64,000 nucleotides of DNA from CAG-873 sp910578365 (lineage in GTDB: Bacteria > Bacteroidota > Bacteroidia > Bacteroidales > Muribaculaceae). The stretch covers positions 3,162,001 to 3,226,000 of the forward strand of contig OX620685.1 of the NCBI GenBank assembly GCA_951635545.1. The letters are read 5' to 3'. Under the pieces are notes generated by a model, which saw only the letters and a list, made by a program, of their open reading frames with translations, was not told where the DNA came from and searched no databases. The position numbers and the translations under genes were made by a program. Positions 53,287 through 62,013 of this stretch are shown here, piece by piece. Position 1 is the stretch's first letter, and the number at the start of each line of letters is the position of its first letter.

Positions 53287-54900
53287 ATGATATCGGTAAA
53301 CAACTTAGGTATTCAATTCGGCAAAAGAGTTCTGTTTCAGGACGTAAACCTGAAATTCACCCCCGGCAACTGCTATGGCATCATAGGAGCCAACGGCGCC
53401 GGCAAGTCTACGCTTATGCGCATACTCAGCGGACAGCTCAGCCCCACCCACGGCAACGTGATGCAGGGCCCGGGCGAACGTATGAGCGTGCTTGAGCAGG
53501 ACCACTTCAAATTCGACGAGTGTACGGTACTCGACACTGTACTGCAAGGCCACACTGTGCTGTGGGATATAATGAAAGAGAAAGACGCCCTTTATGCAAA
53601 GCCTGATTTCAGCGATGCCGACGGCATGCGGGCCAGCGAGCTGGAGGAGAAGTTCGCCGAACTCGAGGGCTGGAACGCTGAGGCTGATGCCGCCGCTCTG
53701 CTCTCCGGTCTTGGCATTAAGGAAGACAAGCACTATATGCTTATGAAGGACATGAGCGCCAACGAGAAGGTGCGCGTGCTCCTGGCCAAAGCGCTCTATG
53801 GCAACCCCGACAACCTGCTGCTCGACGAACCTACCAACGACCTTGACCTTGACACTGTAGCATGGCTTGAAGACTACCTGTCGAAATTCGAAAACACCGT
53901 GCTTGTGGTCAGCCACGACCGTCACTTCCTCGACTCGGTCTGCACCCACACACTCGATATCGACTACAATAAGGTACAGCTTTTCGCCGGCAACTACTCT
54001 TTTTGGTACCAAAGCTCGCAGCTGGCATTGCGTCAGCAGCAGCAACAGAATAAAAAGGCCGAGGAAAAGCGCAAGGAACTCATGGAGTTTATTCAGCGTT
54101 TCTCGGCCAATGTGGCAAAGAGCAAACAGACCACCTCGCGCAAAAAGATGCTCGAGAAACTCAACGTGGAGGAAATTCAGCCTTCGTCACGCCGTTATCC
54201 GGGCATCATTTTCACTCCCGAACGCGAACCGGGCAACAAGATCCTGGAGGTCCACGGCCTGAGCGCAAGCGTCGACGGCGAAGTACTCTTCAATGATGTG
54301 AACTTTCAGGTAGAAAAGGGCGACAAAGTTGCCTTCCTGAGCCGCGACCCGCGTGCCATGACAGCACTGTTCGAAATCATCACCGGCAACCGCAAGGCCG
54401 ACGCCGGCAGCTACGACTGGGGCCAGACCATCACCACAGCATATCTGCCTCTGGACAACAATTCGTTTTTCAACACCGACCTCAACCTGGTCGACTGGCT
54501 GTGCCAGTACAGCGACGACTCCAGCGAAATCTACCTCAAGGGATTCCTTGGCAAGATGCTGTTCAGCGGCGAGGAAGTGCTGAAGAAGGCATCGGTACTG
54601 TCGGGTGGCGAAAAGATGCGTTGTATGATTGCCCGCATGATGCTGCGCAACGCCAACACCATGGTACTTGACTCGCCCACCAACCACCTCGACCTGGAAT
54701 CGATTCAGGCTTTCAACAACACCCTGCAGGCATTCAAGGGCAACCTGCTGCTGTCGTCGCACGACCATGAGTTCATTCAGACTGTCTGCAACCGCATCAT
54801 CGAGCTCACGCCCAACGGCATCATCGACAAGATGATGGACTACGACGACTACATAACCGATGAAAAGGTTGCCGCCGCACGCGAACGCTTATACAATTAA
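53287..54900 (+). CDS. ABC-F family ATPase (YbiT-like) with one degenerate ATP site
   Basis: This 537-residue soluble protein has two ABC domains and a linker. Domain 1 has Walker A GANGAGKST (residues 34-42) and LLLDEPTNDLDLDTVAWLE, but its signature is DMSANEKVRVLLA instead of LSGGE. Domain 2 has an intact signature LSGGEKMRCMIARMM, but its Walker A position reads FLSRDPRAMTALF. One composite site is therefore intact and the other lost. ABC-F proteins act on the ribosome. It follows lysC by 12 bases. Confidence 0.9.
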   Translation: MISVNNLGIQFGKRVLFQDVNLKFTPGNCYGIIGANGAGKSTLMRILSGQLSPTHGNVMQGPGERMSVLEQDHFKFDECTVLDTVLQGHTVLWDIMKEKDALYAKPDFSDADGMRASELEEKFAELEGWNAEADAAALLSGLGIKEDKHYMLMKDMSANEKVRVLLAKALYGNPDNLLLDEPTNDLDLDTVAWLEDYLSKFENTVLVVSHDRHFLDSVCTHTLDIDYNKVQLFAGNYSFWYQSSQLALRQQQQQNKKAEEKRKELMEFIQRFSANVAKSKQTTSRKKMLEKLNVEEIQPSSRRYPGIIFTPEREPGNKILEVHGLSASVDGEVLFNDVNFQVEKGDKVAFLSRDPRAMTALFEIITGNRKADAGSYDWGQTITTAYLPLDNNSFFNTDLNLVDWLCQYSDDSSEIYLKGFLGKMLFSGEEVLKKASVLSGGEKMRCMIARMMLRNANTMVLDSPTNHLDLESIQAFNNTLQAFKGNLLLSSHDHEFIQTVCNRIIELTPNGIIDKMMDYDDYITDEKVAAARERLYN

Positions 54901-54913
54901 TTCAGATATAAAC

Positions 54914-55207
54914 ATGGTAAAACATATCGTCACTTTCAAATTACAGGGTACAGCCGACGAACGCCTTGAGGTAGCAAAGCGCTTCAAAACCGCTCTCGAA
55001 GCCCTGCCGCAGCAGATTGATGTTCTGCAGTCAATCGAAGTAGGCATCAACGAAAATCCTGCCGAGCAGTGGGATGTTGTTCTCACAGCTATCGTACCCA
55101 CCATGGCCGATGTAGAAACATATGCCAAACATCCGGCCCACGTGGCTGCCGCCGGTCTGCTGGCCGGTCACAAGGCCGACCGTGCCTGCGTGGACTACGT
55201 TTGCTGA
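54914..55207 (+). CDS. Dabb-family (stress responsive A/B barrel) protein
   Basis: The ATG at 54914 gives 97 residues starting MVKHIVTFKLQGTADERLEV, with VGINENPAEQWDVVLTAIVP and YAKHPAHVAAAG. This is the dimeric Dabb ferredoxin-like barrel fold. Family members vary in function and no substrate can be read here. It starts 13 bases after the ABC-F gene and is probably in its operon. Confidence 0.88.
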   Translation: MVKHIVTFKLQGTADERLEVAKRFKTALEALPQQIDVLQSIEVGINENPAEQWDVVLTAIVPTMADVETYAKHPAHVAAAGLLAGHKADRACVDYVC

Positions 55208-55237
55208 TTTTGCCACCCGGTTGCAGCGGAGTTTCAG

Positions 55238-55245
55238 TAACTTTG
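55238..55245 (+). promoter_or_regulatory. -7 box of the permease gene
   Basis: TAACTTTG lies 17 bases before the permease ATG. A TTTG at 55209-55212 is 25 bases upstream, which is longer than ideal. Confidence 0.45.
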
Positions 55246-55262
55246 CATAAAATTTATGATTT

Positions 55263-56489
55263 ATGGAATTACTTAACTCTCTGCTTATGATGCTCAACGA
55301 GATGTCGCCGTACATCTTGTTGGGCTTCTTTATAGCCGGACTCATGCATGCCTTTGTACCGCAGGGCAGCATGGCTCGCCACCTGTCCGGCACAGGGTGG
55401 CGTCCGGTAGTAAAAGCCGCAATGATAGGAGTGCCGCTGCCTCTGTGTTCGTGCGGAGTACTGCCCACGGCCATAGCTATGCGCCGTGCCGGTGCCTCGC
55501 GGGCTTCGTCGACATCGTTTCTCATTGCCACTCCACAGACCGGAGTGGACAGCATCGCAGCCACCTGGTCGCTGCTTGGTCCGGCGTTTGCGCTTATCCG
55601 TCCTGTGGCTGCTCTGGTCACTGCCATTTTCGGCGGTGTTGCAGTAGGCAAATCGGAACATTCTGTGACCGCAGCGTGTGACTGCGCTCCTGAAGCCGGT
55701 GTCACTGTTGCCCGTCAAGGCTTCATACACAAGCTGGCCGATGCCCTGCGCTACGGTTTTGTAGACCTTGTGTCGAGTATAGGCGGATGGCTTGTGGCCG
55801 GACTGATTATAGCCGCCCTGATTACAGTGTACGTGCCTTCCGACTTTTTCTCGGCCCTTGGCAGTACGCCCATATTCTCAATGATTGCCGTGCTGGTAAT
55901 CGCCATACCCATGTATGTATGCGCCACCGGCTCGATACCAATAGCCATGTCGCTGATGCTGAAAGGTCTGTCGCCAGGTACAGCTCTGGTATTGCTTATG
56001 GCGGGTCCGGCAGCCAATTTCGCGTCGTTCACACTGATTTCGCGCGAAATGGGCCGTAAACCGGCGCTGATATACCTGTCGTCGATAATCATTGGCGCCG
56101 TAGCCTTCGGTCTGGCCATCGACTATCTGCTGCCCACGCAGTGGTTCGACCTCGGACATATACACGGACTCTGTGGACACGCTCACGGTTTCAGCGTCTT
56201 CGCCACTGTATGCTCCGGCATACTTGTGCTGCTTCTGGCGTATGCGCTGCTTCGTCCGCACAAACATCACAATCACATAAATACAACCGAAATGACAAAA
56301 GAATATCAGATTAAAGGCATGAACTGCCCGCATTGCCAGGCAACTGTAGCCAAGGCCATAGCCGCTGTAAAGGGCGTAACAGATGTAGATGTAAATCTCG
56401 GCGCAGCCAAAGCCACCGTCAGTGGCGACCACGATTCAGCCGAGGTGATTGCAGCTGTACATGCCGCAGGTTTCGAAGCCGTACAATAA
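55263..56489 (+). CDS. SO_0444-type Cu/Zn efflux permease with C-terminal HMA domain
   Basis: This 408-residue membrane protein has about eight hydrophobic segments and the permease motifs PLPLCSCGVLPTAIAMRRAG and FLIATPQTGVDSI, repeated in weaker form later (ATGSIPIAMSLMLKGLSPG). The end is a heavy-metal-associated domain with GMNCPHCQATVAKAI, joined by a His-rich linker (RPHKHHNHINTTE). The family exports soft metals. It is the second metal-export system in the window, unlinked to the RND operon. Confidence 0.88.
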   Translation: MELLNSLLMMLNEMSPYILLGFFIAGLMHAFVPQGSMARHLSGTGWRPVVKAAMIGVPLPLCSCGVLPTAIAMRRAGASRASSTSFLIATPQTGVDSIAATWSLLGPAFALIRPVAALVTAIFGGVAVGKSEHSVTAACDCAPEAGVTVARQGFIHKLADALRYGFVDLVSSIGGWLVAGLIIAALITVYVPSDFFSALGSTPIFSMIAVLVIAIPMYVCATGSIPIAMSLMLKGLSPGTALVLLMAGPAANFASFTLISREMGRKPALIYLSSIIIGAVAFGLAIDYLLPTQWFDLGHIHGLCGHAHGFSVFATVCSGILVLLLAYALLRPHKHHNHINTTEMTKEYQIKGMNCPHCQATVAKAIAAVKGVTDVDVNLGAAKATVSGDHDSAEVIAAVHAAGFEAVQ

Positions 56490-56780
56490 GGCCCCGTTCC
56501 CCAATATTTTAAAAGGGGTCCAAGCTTCTAATCGGCGCGGGTAGCTGAACGCTGATTCTTTTTTACCCGCTCTTTTCTGAACTCCTTCCAGTTATTATTC
56601 CACTTTTGCCGGCCACGGATATGGTCAATGCCGAAAAGACCTTTCAGGCGTTGCAGAATCTGTTGGCCGGCATTGAGTTTCACAAGGTTCCGGCAACCGG
56701 CCAGACGTTCGTCGGGAATCTGTCCAAGCCGGATTTTGCCATGGTCTACCGCATTGACCCGCTCCACCAGAAGCCGTATG

Positions 56781-57934
56781 ACGCGAGTTCGGGATAAGAA
56801 CTTTATGATTTTCAACCAAGCAAAAGACAACATAGAGTATTGGGCGGCCTTTCAAGGTCGCCTGATTTATTTGTACAGTTTGGTGTTGTTAATCCCAGAG
56901 GACAAGCTGCCCGTTTGACTCGGGTACCTCAAAGTCGAAGTTCACTTCCGGCTTTGTGGCGAAGAAACAATACGCCCCCATTGCCGCAAGCAGGTTCATG
57001 AGGAAGTTGTGTACACTACGATGGCGGGAGTGGACGAGCTGCGCCACATTCTTCAGCATGTCGTTTATGGATTCGATGATGCTCCTTTTACGAAGCATCA
57101 TCCTGTCATAGAACGGCATGAGACGCTGTTTCATGTTCGAGCGAAGACCTGTCACAATATGTATGCCATCATCCCAAAGATGCCCGAAAAGAGACTGCGA
57201 TATATATCCCTTGTCAGCGTATAGTTTTCCAAATACCCTGTCAGTCAGTGTGTCGATGACTGCCTCATTGCGGTCGTCCACATTGGCACGTGTCAATACG
57301 AAGTTGATCAGTTCCCCTTTTTCGTTACATAGCAGATGCAGCTTGAAGCCTACATACCATCCCATCGTACTCTTACCCTTGGCCGCGATATCCTTGAAGA
57401 CTTTCATGTTGAACTGGCGCTTGTTATGAATGACCGGAATGCAGGTGCTGTCCACAAAACTTATTCCCGTGCACTCTCCGAAACATGCAAGTCGCAGGAA
57501 CATGGTCATAGCCACAAAACATCGGGGCATGACCTCCACGAAGCGGTTGTAGGAGAATGTCTGCGGAAACAGATGCTTCCAGTGAATGCGCACACATCCC
57601 AGATAATAGTGCTTGAAGTTTCGGTACGAATTGAAGTGGAAACAGATCAGAATCGTGATGACCTCGGCATCCGACATCATGCGCTTTCTTTTCCGTTTTG
57701 GAGTGTCAGTTGTGGACGGAAGTGCATTTTTTGCCATCTCACCCTCAAATTCTTTGCAGAAATCATCTGCAATACAAAAAATTTCAGTAACTTTACTTTC
57801 GGTAATCATGATACAGTATTTATTGTTTAGTACCTCTAAATTACTAAATATCAGTAATATTACCAAGAGAATCGGCAACTTTTTTAAGCTGCCGATTCAA
57901 CTTTTTTATGGTGTTCCTTATCCCGAACTCGCGT
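56781..57934 (-). mobile_element. IS982-family element, copy 2 (complete)
   Basis: 1154 bp, same length and ends as copy 1. It is flanked by GTATG at 56776-56780 and 57935-57939. The encoded protein is identical to that of copy 1, so it is a recent arrival. Confidence 0.93.
56889..57809 (-). CDS. IS982-family transposase (copy 2)
   Basis: Identical 306-residue protein to that at 26434-27354, starting MITESKVTEIFCIADDF and carrying the same catalytic residues. Confidence 0.93.
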   Translation of the reverse strand: MITESKVTEIFCIADDFCKEFEGEMAKNALPSTTDTPKRKRKRMMSDAEVITILICFHFNSYRNFKHYYLGCVRIHWKHLFPQTFSYNRFVEVMPRCFVAMTMFLRLACFGECTGISFVDSTCIPVIHNKRQFNMKVFKDIAAKGKSTMGWYVGFKLHLLCNEKGELINFVLTRANVDDRNEAVIDTLTDRVFGKLYADKGYISQSLFGHLWDDGIHIVTGLRSNMKQRLMPFYDRMMLRKRSIIESINDMLKNVAQLVHSRHRSVHNFLMNLLAAMGAYCFFATKPEVNFDFEVPESNGQLVLWD

Positions 57935-58979
57935 GTATGGGTTCCTGCAGTTCCGGAGCCTCGGCAGGTTCATATATGGCTATGTCGTCCGAAGCAAGTT
58001 TTTTGCTGTCCCATTGCTTTGCTTCCTTCACAGTAATGAATTCCTTGTCGACCACATAAACCTCGGCATAGGTGCTGACAAAAAACGGCTCGTCGACACG
58101 GTTGAACATAAACATGCCTCGCCCGCGCCCGTTCGACTCGATATTGAACGAGTAGGCACAAAGATCAATGGGAGCTATTACACCACTGATTACATTGTCG
58201 AAGTGGAAACGAATCTTGAACTGCTCGAAGTCGATACCGTCGCGAAAAAACAGTGACAAATTCGGCACCCACCTGCGACTGGTGGCATCGTTTATCACAT
58301 TTACGTCGAGAGTAATTCGATTGTCGTTTTTCTTCCACACTTCTTTGGCGCCGTATCGGCCTCGGACCGAATCCGTCCCCTCTGCAAGCGATGTAAGAGC
58401 GGCAGGGACCAGCGCTGTGGGAGGAATACCTACCCAGTCGGCCCACGAAAAATGTTGGTTACAGCAGTCACTCACACTATCGAGCCCCAGCGAATTTGTA
58501 AAGCGGTAATACGATTTCGATGTAAGGATACGCGGATTGTTCCAGCCATTGAAGCGGACTTTATTGTCAGACGGCAGCATATAGTCGACCATCTTTTCAC
58601 GAAACATGAAAATTGTGTCGGAATACGTCGAGAGCGTTGAGTACTCACGTACATAAGCAAGCATGTGCAGTACTCTGTGTTCCCGCGACTCCACAACAAA
58701 TTCGGGCAGTTCAAGAATCTGCTCCTTCATAAATATGGTATCGGTGGTGGCCACAGGTATATTTCGTTCTTCATACCCCATCAGACGCACCGTTACCGGA
58801 TATTCATCGCTGTATATGAACGGCAATGCGCCGTCGGATTCACAGGTACCTATATATTTGCCATGCAGGTCGAATACCACCACATCTGACAACGGGCAGC
58901 CGGTGGCGGAGTCTGCAACTACTGCATGCCGCTCCCGTGCATAGGCGTGGGTGGCAATAAACAGAATTAATATTAAGTA

Positions 58980-60081
58980 AGTCGTAAAAATTAATTTATA
59001 CTAAGCCGCATGGGCAAAATTGATATTGAGTTCAGATCCAAGCGCAGCCAACGCACGGTTAGTTGCATAGAGCAGGGATTCTGTGGAGCAATAATCCGCA
59101 GGTCTGAGCCATTTGCCCTTGAGGATTCTCCAGAGCGTCTCGGCGATATTCAAATGTGGACTGTACGGTGGAAGGAAAAAGAGATACAACCCACGTTTCT
59201 CCCATATTGGACGGAGTTCCCGCATGAGTTTGCATCTGTGGACGCTTGCATTGTCAAGGACAACAAAAGTGTTTTTACGGATACGGAGAGAAAATCGGTC
59301 AAGAAAGTCGGCAACCTTGTCAGCGGTCATATTCTCAGTTGTGGAGAATCCTTCATATCGATTGTTGCGGTCTATCATGCCGAAAATATTGAGTCTCAGA
59401 CCTCTTTCAGATGGGATATAGACATCTTCACCTCGGAACTGCCATCCGTATGGCACATATCCCTCGGTGCAGATGTGGCTTTCATCTCCATAATAAATGT
59501 CGATGAGACAATCTTTTTCCTGTTGTACGAGTTCTTGCAGCTTCTCGGTCTTATACGCATAGAGCTGCGGCGAGGGTTTCCCCTTTGGACGTTTTCTTAT
59601 GCGTCTATATCCCGCGCCAAGGCGGATAAAAAAGCCCTGAAGGTACTCTCGGAGGCTTCTTTCCCTGAAGCCTGCTGCCATGCCTCTTTCGCTTTCTTCA
59701 CGCTCTGCCTGTCGTTCTCTATGGCTTTGCGTACCGACTCTTCGTCCGAGCAGTCCATTATTGGCTTCCGACCCCGTCCTGGACGTGTTTCCAGTCCTTT
59801 GATTCCTTCGGCCTCGAAGCGTTTCACCCAGGAATTGACTGATATATGGGTCATATCGGTCTGTTCTCCAACCTGTTCCGAAGTCAGGCCGGTGGATTTC
59901 AGAAGCACTGCGCGACAGCGCATACGGTATGCGTGGCTCTTGCCTTGGCGAAAGCCTCCCTCTAATTGCAGACGTTGTTGGTCTGTCAGTTGTATAACTT
60001 TGATTTTTGCGATAGCGTTGTGTCTTTATGTGTTTACACAAAGATACGCAAAAAAATTGATATAAACTAATTTTCAACATC
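58980..60081 (-). mobile_element. IS630-family element
   Basis: The element lies between TA dinucleotides at 58978-58979 and 60082-60083, the target used by the family. Its ends are imperfect inverted repeats of about 24 bases (GTCGTAAAAATTAATTTATA against GTTGAAAATTAGTTTATATC). It carries one transposase in two frames. Confidence 0.82.
59001..60025 (-). CDS. IS630-family transposase made by -1 frameshift
   Basis: The N-terminal frame (open from 60025 to a stop at 59597) has the helix-turn-helix parts LTDQQRLQLEGGFRQGKSHA and SEQVGEQTDMTHISVNSWVK. The C-terminal frame has the DDE core: YYGDESHICTEGYVPYGWQF, VVLDNASVHRCKLM and FLPPYSPHLNIAETLW. They join at the minus-strand heptamer T TTT TTA (59633-59627), which sits in phase for -1 slippage. 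The start codon is unresolved; the first ATG in frame (59923) falls inside the helix-turn-helix part. Confidence 0.85.
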
Positions 60082-60083
60082 TA

Positions 60084-60443
60084 CTTATCATGAAAAATGT
60101 ACGCAGCATGGGCACGAGCATTATGTGATTCGCAAAAGTAATGCATTTAGTTCTGCCGTTATACGCATTTAATAAACTTTAATATCACTTAGGTTAAAAT
60201 TAAGGCATAATTGCGTCGTAAATATCAAATATTATTTATTATCATATTTTTTGCTCCGCTCCGACATCGGAGGCTGTATCGAACGGTTCTATCAATAATG
60301 TTAACCGGCAATTTCAGTACGCCGCCCTTGTGCCCTATCAAGCCGCAATAAAATCGCTATTATGGTTCTACAAAGCAGATGTTCGGTTAACTTTTAGTGT
60401 AGCGATTTGTTTTATGTGCATAGGAAACTAAATACCTACTATT
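60084..60443. other. Non-coding stretch before the thioredoxin gene
   Basis: No gene is supported in these 360 bases, which are mostly AT-rich. A minus-strand TACTTTTG near 60135 is the likely old promoter of the broken surface-protein gene. AAATCGCTA near 60350 and its complement TAGCGATTT near 60402 could pair over about 40 bases just before the thioredoxin gene. Confidence 0.4.
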
Positions 60444-60737
60444 ATGACTTATGACGACGTAATAAAATCAGCACCTGCAGTATTAATAGAATTTTATGCC
60501 ACATGGTGCGGACACTGCCAACGCATGGAGCCGGTGGTAGAAGATATCAAGACCCTGCTCAGTGGCGAAGTACAGCTCTATCAGCTTGACATCGACGAAA
60601 ACCGCGACGTAGCCGACGAACAACATATCGAAGGCACCCCAACTTTTATTCTCTATAAGAATGGCGAGGAAGTATGGCGTTTGAGCGGCGAAATCGACGG
60701 CAATACCCTTTTGGCCAAAATACAGCATTACGTATAA
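60444..60737 (+). CDS. Thioredoxin-family protein
   Basis: This 97-residue protein has the thioredoxin fold with the active site WCGHC (ATWCGHCQRM) and the cis-proline segment EGTPTFILYKNG. There is no signal peptide, so it acts in the cytoplasm. Its stop overlaps the next start by one base (TAATG), linking it with the VKOR-like membrane protein. The WCGHC site is more like disulfide isomerases than standard WCGPC thioredoxin. Confidence 0.92.
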   Translation: MTYDDVIKSAPAVLIEFYATWCGHCQRMEPVVEDIKTLLSGEVQLYQLDIDENRDVADEQHIEGTPTFILYKNGEEVWRLSGEIDGNTLLAKIQHYV

Positions 60738-61732
60738 TGGCAAAGGCTTCGATATTCAGCGATTTTCTGCAGGCCCTGGGAGTGCAGCATACCGGCCGCT
60801 ACAGCGACAGCCGTTTCAACGGACTTACATTCAAGTCGCTCTTTGGCCTGAGCCGGCTACTGGATGAGTACGGGGTGGAAAACTCGGCCTGGCGCGTGCC
60901 CCGTACGGGCAGCGTCGGGCATATTCCATTACCATTTCTGGCTCAGAAACCCGATAATTTTGTAATTGTAACCGCCGTTTCACCATCACAGGTTGACTAT
61001 ATATGCAAAGGTGAACGCAAGCAGATGCCGGTTTCGGATTTCGAGAAAAATTGGACCGGGGTGGTACTGCTTGCCAGCCCGCAGGCAGGCGCATGCGAAC
61101 CTGAATACCATCGCCACCGCATGCTTGATTTCGCCTCAGAAGCCCTTACATGGATTATGACAACTGCCATGGTGACAATACTGACATATCTGTATGTCAC
61201 CCGCGGATTATATCATAGTGTGGCTGCATCGGTTCTGATTATGGTAGACCTGGCCGGTCTGACTGTGACTTCCATGCTGATGCTTAAATCTCTGAACATA
61301 CATACCACAGCAGCCGACCGTGTATGCAGTGTGCTGCAGCGCGGAGGTTGCGACAAGATTCTGGCCATGGAAGCATCTAAGTTCTTTGGATTGTTCGGCT
61401 GGAGCGAGGTAGGCCTCGGCTATTTCGCCGTCAGTACGGCTGCATTACTGTTGTTCCCTTCGTATATCAACTATCTGGCTATGGCCAACATATGCTGTCT
61501 GCCATTTACTTTCTGGAGCATCTGGTACCAGCGCTTCAGGGCGCGGCACTGGTGTACGCTGTGCGTTATTACACAGGGGCTGCTATGGTGTCAGTTTTTC
61601 TGTTATCTGTCAGGTGGCTTCGAGCGCCACTTCAGGCTCGACACCCCCGGGCCATGGATTCTGCTTTGCTGCTATGTGGCGGCGGTATTGATGCTGAACA
61701 AATTTGCTGAATTGGTGACAAATAAACAGTAA
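60737..61732 (+). CDS. VKOR-family membrane protein with N-terminal C39-like domain
   Basis: From the ATG at 60737 the protein has 331 residues. The first 125 or so (FLQALGVQHTGRYSDSRFNG, LTFKSLFGLSRLLDEYGVEN) resemble a peptidase C39-type domain but lack the catalytic Cys. The rest is a vitamin K epoxide reductase domain with about five membrane segments, a loop Cys pair (RVCSVLQRGGCDKIL) and the CxxC active site RHWCTLCVITQ. Such proteins reoxidise disulfide-forming partners. It is coupled to the thioredoxin gene and followed 5 bases later by a 57-residue peptide. Confidence 0.83.
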   Translation: MAKASIFSDFLQALGVQHTGRYSDSRFNGLTFKSLFGLSRLLDEYGVENSAWRVPRTGSVGHIPLPFLAQKPDNFVIVTAVSPSQVDYICKGERKQMPVSDFEKNWTGVVLLASPQAGACEPEYHRHRMLDFASEALTWIMTTAMVTILTYLYVTRGLYHSVAASVLIMVDLAGLTVTSMLMLKSLNIHTTAADRVCSVLQRGGCDKILAMEASKFFGLFGWSEVGLGYFAVSTAALLLFPSYINYLAMANICCLPFTFWSIWYQRFRARHWCTLCVITQGLLWCQFFCYLSGGFERHFRLDTPGPWILLCCYVAAVLMLNKFAELVTNKQ

Positions 61733-61737
61733 TAATC

Positions 61738-61911
61738 ATGGGAATAGTCTTAGGCAAAATCAGTGATGCAAAAGCACTTGCACAAAATTTATCCTCCGAC
61801 GTCAAACCGCCTGTACCCGGCGCAGTGCGGCGGACACCGCTTGAAATGAACATGCTCCATTTCGGCAGCGACAAACATTCGCCGCTTCCGGACAAAACAC
61901 CCGCCTCTTAA
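61738..61911 (+). CDS. 57-residue peptide of unknown type
   Basis: The ATG at 61738 lies 5 bases after the VKOR stop. The product begins MGIVLGKISDAKALAQNLSS, followed by a proline-rich part and RRTPLEMNMLHFGSDKHSPL, ending PDKTPAS. It has no cysteine, no signal peptide and no membrane segment. The layout (leader-like helix, then a Pro/His/Ser-rich tail) would fit a peptide precursor. No modifying enzyme such as a radical SAM protein is in view. The role is unknown. Confidence 0.6.
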   Translation: MGIVLGKISDAKALAQNLSSDVKPPVPGAVRRTPLEMNMLHFGSDKHSPLPDKTPAS

Positions 61912-62013
61912 TTCACAGTGGCGAGTTAAACATATTGGCATCACATTTGTTAAAATAGTCAGAAAGGCCATAAAGCTTTTTCGTTTCAACAACAAACATT
62001 ACAATTCACTACT

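Larger units (their letters stand above)
56528..58977 (-). pseudogene. Carboxypeptidase-regulatory-like surface protein, broken by IS982 and IS630
   Basis: The N-terminal part (58977-57940) begins in a signal peptide (LILILFIATHAYA) and a CarboxypepD_reg-like domain (VVADSATGCPLSDVVVFDLH). The C-terminal part (56775-56528) reads LLVERVNAVDHGKIRLGQIP and ends QRSATRAD. Removing IS982 with one GTATG copy restores PELQEPIRLLVERVN in frame. At the 5' end IS630 separates the gene from its promoter side (a minus-strand TACTTTTG near 60135), and no good start codon is left. Such proteins are usually exported in Bacteroidetes. Confidence 0.82.

Noticed and set aside
59924..60080. ATG at 60080 as the start of the IS630 transposase
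   Set aside because: The residues from that ATG to about position 150 are in a frame without family likeness; the true N-terminal domain is in the other frame, joined by the slippery heptamer.
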